Assembly (NCBI GenBank): GCA_000746015.1
Contig: JQKK01000005.1
Span: 1-64,000 of the forward strand
Reading direction: 5' to 3'
DNA: 64,000 nucleotides
Source of the DNA: Lachnospiraceae bacterium MA2020
GTDB lineage: Bacteria; Bacillota; Clostridia; Lachnospirales; Lachnospiraceae
A program made the position numbers and the translations under genes. Position 1 is the stretch's first letter; each line of letters opens with the position of its first letter. The notes beneath the pieces were generated by a model. It saw only the letters and a program-made list of their open reading frames with translations, did no database searches and was not told where the DNA came from. Below are positions 58,373-64,000 of the stretch, one piece after another.

Positions 58373-60289
58373 ATGAAGGGTTGGAGGATAAAAGGATTGA
58401 AAATACGCATTACGGAGACGACGTTTTTGCTGGTCGCTCTTTTGTTTATGGGTATTACATCATACAAGATTTCGGACGCAAATAGATCTGAAGCCGCAAG
58501 GGAGAATTATTTTGAGGAAAAAACGGTTTCTGAGAGCGTAAGTTTTTCTAAGGTGAAAAGTGTAGCGCATACTGTAGTCGAAAACGTTGAAAGTCAGTCA
58601 AATAACGAGAATAACGAGCATCATGTGGATGATTCTGGTGTCTACGCTATTCCGTATGAAATAGGTCTTTTTACGCGTGACAATATGATGACGGCGGCAA
58701 TGTCGCTGGTAGGTGATGTCCGATATGTCTGGGGAGGCGGCCATAGCGGAGCAGCCTATATCAAGGGGATAAATCCCGTATGGAAGCAGTTTGACGAGCT
58801 TTATCCGTCGGAGCCGGTCACAAAGAATGGCTCATCGCAGGCGGATGTGGAAATGAATGAAGGCTTTGGTACATGCATAAAGCCTTCGGGATCATGGTGT
58901 CCTATACATGGATATGTGCATACGGCATTTCATGGCGGGAATGTATACTCTATAGATCAGTATATCGATCAACGTGCCAGTCTTTTTGACAAGATAGATC
59001 TGACTAATGAAAAATATCGTGAGATGCTTTCTACCGTAAATTATTCACATGGTGTAAACGCACACGTAATAGATGGTCTTGACTGCAGCGGATATGTGTC
59101 CTGGCTTTTTAATCAGGTCCAGGAGAATTATAAGGTAAATACAGCGGCGAGATATTTTATACAACAGGATTGTTTTAATGCACTGAATATAGGCGATGAT
59201 CTCCTTCCGGGCGATATTTTTGCATGGGAAACTCACATAGTAGTGATAGTAGGACGGATAAAAGATGGAAGTAAAGCCTATGTCACACTTGAGGAGACTC
59301 CAAATGTATTGCGCTTTGGCGTGGCATATTATATAGATGCTGATCAGAGTGATGTGAATTACGGAAAGAGGATAGCTGCTGAGGCAAACTCACTTATAGG
59401 CGGACTTGATCCAAAGTACGAACGACCTCATGTTTACTGTATAAATACGGTAGGCTCACCGGTATCTGCTAATAACGTGTCCGTTAATAGTGTCGCAGTT
59501 GCAGATATGACTTATCAGAGTGATGAAGCTTCTCGTGCAAAAGTCATGCTTACAGCGGAAGCAGGGGCTCTCGGTGAAGAAGGCGGATACTCACAGGCAT
59601 ATGATACACTGAGAGACGGTGCTGCATATAAGCTTGTCTATGTGTATATGCCAAGGGGATACCAAGGAACTGCACAGGATCTTGGCGCTCCGAACGAAGG
59701 TGAATATGAGTTTTCCGAGATAGAGGAAAAAGAGGAAGGCTTCTATGGCAGGTATTATGTCCGTCTTTCTGATGTTGCCGATGGCAAGGCGGGACATAGT
59801 GCGGATGAAAAAATAGATGGCTTTAAGGTAAGGCATGTATTTATGCCGCGTGACTTTGCAGGAAACATGTCAGATCTTGATATCCCCTCTGATGATGAGA
59901 TAGATCATAGGCAAGTGCTGGAACGCGCTGAAGGCTTCTATGCAACATACTATATAGGCAAAAAAGCTCCGCAAAAAGAGGATACGGCTGATGAAGGCGA
60001 AGTCAGTGATGTTAATGAAGATGCAGATGAATATGAAGAGGATGACCTTGACGAAGAATACTACAATGAAGCTATAGTCAGTGAAAACAGGATTCTTCGC
60101 GTGGCAAGATTTATTGAGCCGTTTGACGATGAAGGCATCCCTCTGCCGGATACAGGAGTTCCAATGGAAGAGATGGATGCGGTGGAGATCATCAGACATA
60201 CGCTGAACAACCTGCCGCTCTCAAAGATAAATGGATATGAGAGCTATGACGGAGAGATTTTTGCAGATTATAAAAAAGAACAAGAATAA
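58373..60289 (+). CDS. NlpC/P60-like exported cysteine peptidase
   Basis: 638 residues. One N-terminal membrane anchor (~13-31), then an NlpC/P60-type domain: MTAAMSLVGDVRYVWGGG, active Cys238 in DGLDCSGYVSWLF and His288 in ETHIVVIVG, with an unusually long insertion (~124-229). These enzymes cut cell-wall peptides. The C-terminal part has two related segments (YMPRGYQGTAQDLGAPNEGEYEF..., FMPRDFAGNMSDLDIPSDDE...) and a strongly acidic stretch (~535-565). It lies 21 bases after mfd. Confidence 0.75.
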   Translation: MKGWRIKGLKIRITETTFLLVALLFMGITSYKISDANRSEAARENYFEEKTVSESVSFSKVKSVAHTVVENVESQSNNENNEHHVDDSGVYAIPYEIGLFTRDNMMTAAMSLVGDVRYVWGGGHSGAAYIKGINPVWKQFDELYPSEPVTKNGSSQADVEMNEGFGTCIKPSGSWCPIHGYVHTAFHGGNVYSIDQYIDQRASLFDKIDLTNEKYREMLSTVNYSHGVNAHVIDGLDCSGYVSWLFNQVQENYKVNTAARYFIQQDCFNALNIGDDLLPGDIFAWETHIVVIVGRIKDGSKAYVTLEETPNVLRFGVAYYIDADQSDVNYGKRIAAEANSLIGGLDPKYERPHVYCINTVGSPVSANNVSVNSVAVADMTYQSDEASRAKVMLTAEAGALGEEGGYSQAYDTLRDGAAYKLVYVYMPRGYQGTAQDLGAPNEGEYEFSEIEEKEEGFYGRYYVRLSDVADGKAGHSADEKIDGFKVRHVFMPRDFAGNMSDLDIPSDDEIDHRQVLERAEGFYATYYIGKKAPQKEDTADEGEVSDVNEDADEYEEDDLDEEYYNEAIVSENRILRVARFIEPFDDEGIPLPDTGVPMEEMDAVEIIRHTLNNLPLSKINGYESYDGEIFADYKKEQE

Positions 60290-60292
60290 GAG

Positions 60293-60333
60293 AAGAACTG
60301 CCTCCTTAGGGAAACCTTTGGGGGCAGTTCTTT
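60293..60333. terminator. Bidirectional terminator
   Basis: AGAACTGCCTCC pairs with GGGGGCAGTTCT and is followed by TTTTGATG on the + strand. It lies between the P60-like gene and the converging alcohol dehydrogenase gene. Confidence 0.8.
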
Positions 60334-60386
60334 TGATGTGACTTTCGATATATTAAAATCGTGTTTGCAATGGTACTAAACCTTTA

Positions 60387-61604
60387 TCAAAAATCAACTT
60401 CTGTATCGTAGTAGCAGCATGTGAGAAGCTTCTCCATCTCTTCCTGGCTTGGCTGACGAGGATTTGATCCTGTACATGCATCGAGGATAGCGTTTGCTGC
60501 GATGTCGTGAAGTCTCTCTTTGAAAGTAGCTTCATCAACAAAGCCTGTCTCTGCAGGAAGTCCGTCTGCGCCGTAGTGCTGGATGCAGTGTGGAATGTTG
60601 AGGTCATCATTCATCTTGCGGAGCATTTCGATGAGCTTAGCGATCTTCTCTTCGTCTGAGCTTCCGCCGAGGTTGATGAAGTCAGCGATCTTTGCATATC
60701 TCTTGGCTGCTGTAGCATCCTTAGCGTTGAATGCGATTACCTTTGGAAGGTACATAGCATTAGCTGCGCCGTGGATGATGTGTGATCCCTTATCTGCAAA
60801 AACTGCACCTGTCTTATGAGCCATTGAGTGAACGATGCCGAGAAGAGCATTTGAGAATGCCATACCGGCGAGACACTGAGCGTCGTGCATCTTGTTTCTT
60901 GACTCTGTATCGCCATTGTATGACTTTACAAGGTGCTCCTTGATCATTTCGATAGCATGGAGTGCAAGTGCATCTGTGTACTCGCAGTTAGCTGTTGAAA
61001 CATAAGCCTCGATGGCATGTGTCATAGCGTCCATTCCTGTATGAGCAACGAGTTTCTTTGGCATTGTCTGAGCGAGCTCAGGATCAACGATGGCAACGTC
61101 GGGTGTGATTTCAAAATCAGCGATAGGATATTTGATACCCTTGTTGTAATCTGTGATGATAGAGAAAGCTGTAACTTCTGTAGCTGTACCGGATGTAGAT
61201 GATATAGCACAGAAATGAGCCTTTGTGCGGAGTTTTGGAAGTCCAAATACCTTACACATATCTTCAAATGTTGTATCAGGATACTCGTATTTGATCCACA
61301 TAGCCTTTGCAGCATCGATAGGTGAGCCGCCGCCGATAGCTACGATCCAGTCAGGCTCAAACTCCTGCATTACAGCAGCGCCCTTCATAACTGTATCAAC
61401 GGAAGGATCAGGCTCGATACCTTCGAATATCTTAACTTCCATGCCGGCTTCTTCAAGATATGACTTAGCCTTATCAAGGAAACCGAACTTCTTCATAGAG
61501 CCGCCGCCAACACAAATGATAGCCTTCTTACCGGTAAGTGTCTTAAGTGCTTCGAGAGCACCCTTTCCATGATAAACGTCTCTAGGTAATGTAAAACGTG
61601 CCAT
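60387..61604 (-). CDS. Iron-containing alcohol dehydrogenase
   Basis: 405 residues from ATG 61604 (TAGGAGG upstream; an in-frame ATG 54 bases earlier lacks a site). N-terminus LPRDVYHGKGALEALKTL, NAD(P) motif IVAIGGGSPIDAAKAMW, and metal-ligand region DAMTHAIEAYVSTAN with HSMAHKTGAVFADKGSHIIHGAAN place it in the iron-dependent family, close to butanol dehydrogenases. It should interconvert alcohols and aldehydes during fermentation; the substrate is unproven. Confidence 0.9.
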   Translation of the reverse strand: MARFTLPRDVYHGKGALEALKTLTGKKAIICVGGGSMKKFGFLDKAKSYLEEAGMEVKIFEGIEPDPSVDTVMKGAAVMQEFEPDWIVAIGGGSPIDAAKAMWIKYEYPDTTFEDMCKVFGLPKLRTKAHFCAISSTSGTATEVTAFSIITDYNKGIKYPIADFEITPDVAIVDPELAQTMPKKLVAHTGMDAMTHAIEAYVSTANCEYTDALALHAIEMIKEHLVKSYNGDTESRNKMHDAQCLAGMAFSNALLGIVHSMAHKTGAVFADKGSHIIHGAANAMYLPKVIAFNAKDATAAKRYAKIADFINLGGSSDEEKIAKLIEMLRKMNDDLNIPHCIQHYGADGLPAETGFVDEATFKERLHDIAANAILDACTGSNPRQPSQEEMEKLLTCCYYDTEVDF

Positions 61605-61974
61605 ACTCAAATTCCTCCTATAGTGGTATTTTGTCTTTACATCCTGGCAATATGGCAAGAATATGTATATACTTCTGTGATTTGGTATATTCTCGACATT
61701 TGTACTAAGATGCCTACAATTTTCGTTATTTAATTAACAACACAATAGTAATTATAGCAATATTGTATATAAATAGCAACAATATTATTAAAATAAAGTG
61801 AAATATGCACAAGCAAATTTTCTTTATAATAATTTTATGCGCGTGTTTGTGAAAAAAAGCAATAATCAGACGATTTGCTATGGTAATTTTTTCACATTTA
61901 TATTTAAATAGTATGGTAAGAGAGCCTTTGGCTCAAGACGATTAATTTATTAAATTACATGGGAGGATGGCAAT
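61605..61974. other. Divergent intergenic region, 61.6-62.0 kb
   Basis: 370 bp, AT-rich, separating the dehydrogenase and reductase genes. A small GAGCC-TTT-GGCTC hairpin lies at 61922-61934. No convincing hexamer pair or copy of the AAACAA-W-TTGTTT operator found upstream of the other reductase was seen. Confidence 0.5.
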
Positions 61975-64000
61975 ATGCACAAATCAAAAAAATGGGCTAT
62001 AGCGATAGTTATGGCAGTTCTGCTTATTGCAGCAGGCTGTGCACATGATGCAAAGCTTAAATCTGAGAGTGCTGCGCCTGCCGGAGCTGAGACTTTGGCC
62101 GGCGAGGCTAACGGTATAAACGGTGCAGTAAAGGTTGAGGTTCAGGCCGATGCTGACAAAATTTACTCAGTGAAGGTTACAGAGCACTCTGAGACAGACG
62201 GTATCGGCACAAACGCAGTTGATGCTATACCTGGTGCGATAGTAGATGCGCAGTCACTTGATGTTGACGCGGTTTCCGGTGCTACTATCACATCAAACGC
62301 TATCAAGGAGGCTGTAAAGGCAGCTTTGGAGAGCGGTGGAATCGATGCTTCAAAGTTTGGCGGAGCAGCCGGTGCTGAAGCAGCAGGTTCTGAGGCAGCT
62401 TCAGAAGCAGCACCTGCAGTTGATCCGGCTGATATTCCGGATACAGCCAAGACAGCAACTGGTGAGGCTCAGGGACTTGACGGCCCTGTAAAGGTTGAAG
62501 TTATCGCTGATGACCAGAAGCTTTATTCTGTAAAGGTTACTGAGCAGAATGAGACTGAGGGTATCGGATCTGTTGCAGCAGAGAAGATCCCGGCAGCAAT
62601 GGTTGAGCAGCAGACAATCAACGTAGATGCAATGAGTGGTGCAACTATCACATCTGACGCTGTAAAGAACGCTGTTAAGTCAGCTCTTGAGAGCGCAGGC
62701 ATTGCAACGACAGCATTTGAGACTGCTAAGGCAGGCAGTGCTGCTGAGGATAAGACAGTTGATGTTGATGTTTGCGTAGTTGGCGCAGGCGGTGCTGGTA
62801 TCACAGCAGCTATCGAGGCAGCAGACGCAGGTAAGAAGGTTGTTATTATCGAGAGCCAGGCTATGGCAGGCGGTAATACAACACGTTCAACAGGTGGTCT
62901 TAACGCATCAAAGACAACTCTTCAGGATGAGAATGAGTTTGACGAGTCAGCAGGTGTTGAGAAAACCCTCAAGACTGCAGCTGATGAATGGGCAGATAAT
63001 AAAGAGATCACAGATCTTGCTGCAACAGTTAAAGAGCAGTGGGATGCTTATCAGGAAAAGCCTGAAGGCTATTTCGACTCTGTAGAGCTCTTTGAGCTTG
63101 ATACTATGATCGGTGGACATGGTATCAATGATATTAATCTCGTTAAGTTCCTTTGCGAGAACAGCGCTGATGCTATCGATTGGCTCGACAAGATCGGTGC
63201 ACCTCTTAAGTCTGTAGGCAGCTTTGGCGGCGCTTCTGTTAAGCGTATCCACAGACCTATCGATGACGAGGGCAAGACAAAGTCAGTAGGTGCTTATCTT
63301 GTACCTATCCTTACAAAGAACCTTGAGGATAGAGGTATCGAGGTCATCTACGATACAACTGCTGATGAGATCATGATGACAGATGGCAAGGTTAGCGGTA
63401 TTCACGCTAAGGGCAATGGCGGCAACGAAGTTGTTGTAAATGCTCCTGCAGTAGTACTTGCAACAGGCGGATTTGGATACAATAACGACATGGTTGCAAA
63501 GTATCAGCCTGACTTTAAGGGCTATATGTCAACAAATGCTCCGGGCGCTATGGGCCAGGGTATCGATATGGCTACAGCTGTTGGCGCAGCTGTTGTTGAT
63601 ATGGATCAGATCCAGCTTCATCCTACTGTTGAGAAGAACACAGCTTCTCTTATTACAGAAGGACTTCGTGGTGACGGTGCTATCCTTGTAAACTCAGAAG
63701 GAAAGCGTTTCTTTGATGAAGTTTCAACAAGAGACAAGGTTTCAGCAGCTGAGTTTAAGCAGCCGGGTGAGTTTGCATGGCTCGTTGTTGACCAGGCAAT
63801 GGTTGATGCATCAAGCGTTATCCAGGGCTATATCAATAAGGGACTTACTATCGAGGGTAAGGATGCAGCAGATCTTGCAGCAAATATCAAAGTTGATGCA
63901 GCTGCATTTGAGCAGACTCTCGAAGATTGGAATAAGTGCGTAGAAGCTAAGGAAGATAAGGAGTTTGGCAGAACAAGCTTTGCAAATCCTCTCAGCACAG
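61975..64000 (+). CDS. Second FMN/FAD fumarate-reductase-like lipoprotein (partial)
   Basis: Opens at ATG 61975 (GGGAGGATGG upstream) and has no stop before the window edge; 675 residues are visible. The signal sequence ends in lipobox AAGC (Cys22). Two FMN-binding domains carry DAVSGAT (Thr104) and DAMSGAT (Thr224). The FAD-binding domain begins VCVVGAGGAGITAA (~267), with GGFGYN, TEGLRGDGAILVN and the catalytic-type Arg in FFDEVSTRDKVS. It is a paralogue of the 39877 gene, with the same layout but clearly different sequence. The C-terminal HTMGG/GNRLGG-type residues are beyond the edge, so activity cannot be judged. Confidence 0.88.
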   Translation, partial: MHKSKKWAIAIVMAVLLIAAGCAHDAKLKSESAAPAGAETLAGEANGINGAVKVEVQADADKIYSVKVTEHSETDGIGTNAVDAIPGAIVDAQSLDVDAVSGATITSNAIKEAVKAALESGGIDASKFGGAAGAEAAGSEAASEAAPAVDPADIPDTAKTATGEAQGLDGPVKVEVIADDQKLYSVKVTEQNETEGIGSVAAEKIPAAMVEQQTINVDAMSGATITSDAVKNAVKSALESAGIATTAFETAKAGSAAEDKTVDVDVCVVGAGGAGITAAIEAADAGKKVVIIESQAMAGGNTTRSTGGLNASKTTLQDENEFDESAGVEKTLKTAADEWADNKEITDLAATVKEQWDAYQEKPEGYFDSVELFELDTMIGGHGINDINLVKFLCENSADAIDWLDKIGAPLKSVGSFGGASVKRIHRPIDDEGKTKSVGAYLVPILTKNLEDRGIEVIYDTTADEIMMTDGKVSGIHAKGNGGNEVVVNAPAVVLATGGFGYNNDMVAKYQPDFKGYMSTNAPGAMGQGIDMATAVGAAVVDMDQIQLHPTVEKNTASLITEGLRGDGAILVNSEGKRFFDEVSTRDKVSAAEFKQPGEFAWLVVDQAMVDASSVIQGYINKGLTIEGKDAADLAANIKVDAAAFEQTLEDWNKCVEAKEDKEFGRTSFANPLST

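Overview
The window looks like the replication-origin region of a Lachnospiraceae bacterium (Firmicutes, Clostridia; Butyrivibrio/Roseburia-like). The gene order dnaA-dnaN-rlbA-recF-gyrB-gyrA on one side of oriC and rpmH-rnpA-yidD-yidC-jag-mnmE-mnmG-rsmG-parA-parB on the other is the conserved Firmicutes origin. The low GC content, the 16S 5' sequence, and the DUF3881 and DUF4446 genes next to parB fit Lachnospiraceae. The genus assignment is inference. Nearly all core genes point away from oriC (about 19.65-20.2 kb).

Left arm, 1-19.6 kb: the 5' end of a leftward rRNA operon with its promoter; a secreted 1565-residue protein of Ig-like and Listeria/Bacteroides-type repeats; a YfhO-type membrane protein; tRNA-Ser(GCU), preceded by a consensus promoter and a terminator-like hairpin; serS; a divergently transcribed two-subunit class I fumarase/tartrate dehydratase; then gyrA, gyrB, recF, an S4-domain gene, dnaN and dnaA.

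Origin and right arm, 19.6-30.6 kb: oriC with many DnaA boxes; rpmH, rnpA, yidD, yidC, jag, mnmE, mnmG, rsmG; three perfect parS sites, one of them forming the stem of a terminator; parA, parB, two family-of-unknown-function genes, and tRNA-Arg(CCU).

Accessory region, 30.65-38.4 kb, immediately after tRNA-Arg: a ParB-like gene with an apparent 5' frameshift; an N-terminally truncated HpaII-type restriction endonuclease; a tight four-gene cluster (HNH nuclease with an integrase-like N-terminus, SAP-domain protein, PD-(D/E)XK nuclease-like protein, unknown protein); a large perfect palindrome; an AlbA_2/ATPase regulator with VGDN repeats; a lipoprotein. The four-gene cluster is the best candidate here for an uncharacterised nucleic-acid-targeting (perhaps defence) system.

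Remaining right arm, 38.4-64 kb: a U32-like protein; a structured repeat-like intergenic element; an FMN/FAD reductase lipoprotein with a double operator; a complete Bce-type antimicrobial-peptide resistance module with a recognisable BceR-type operator; an orphan cobI/cbiL-like gene; a YhcC-type radical SAM protein; a MATE exporter; a 2-hydroxyacid dehydrogenase; a membrane protein; rsuA; a DeoR-family regulator; pth; mfd; an NlpC/P60-like protein; an iron-type alcohol dehydrogenase; and a second FMN/FAD reductase lipoprotein that runs off the right edge. Fumarase plus two exported fumarate-reductase-like flavoproteins suggests anaerobic metabolism with extracellular electron acceptors.
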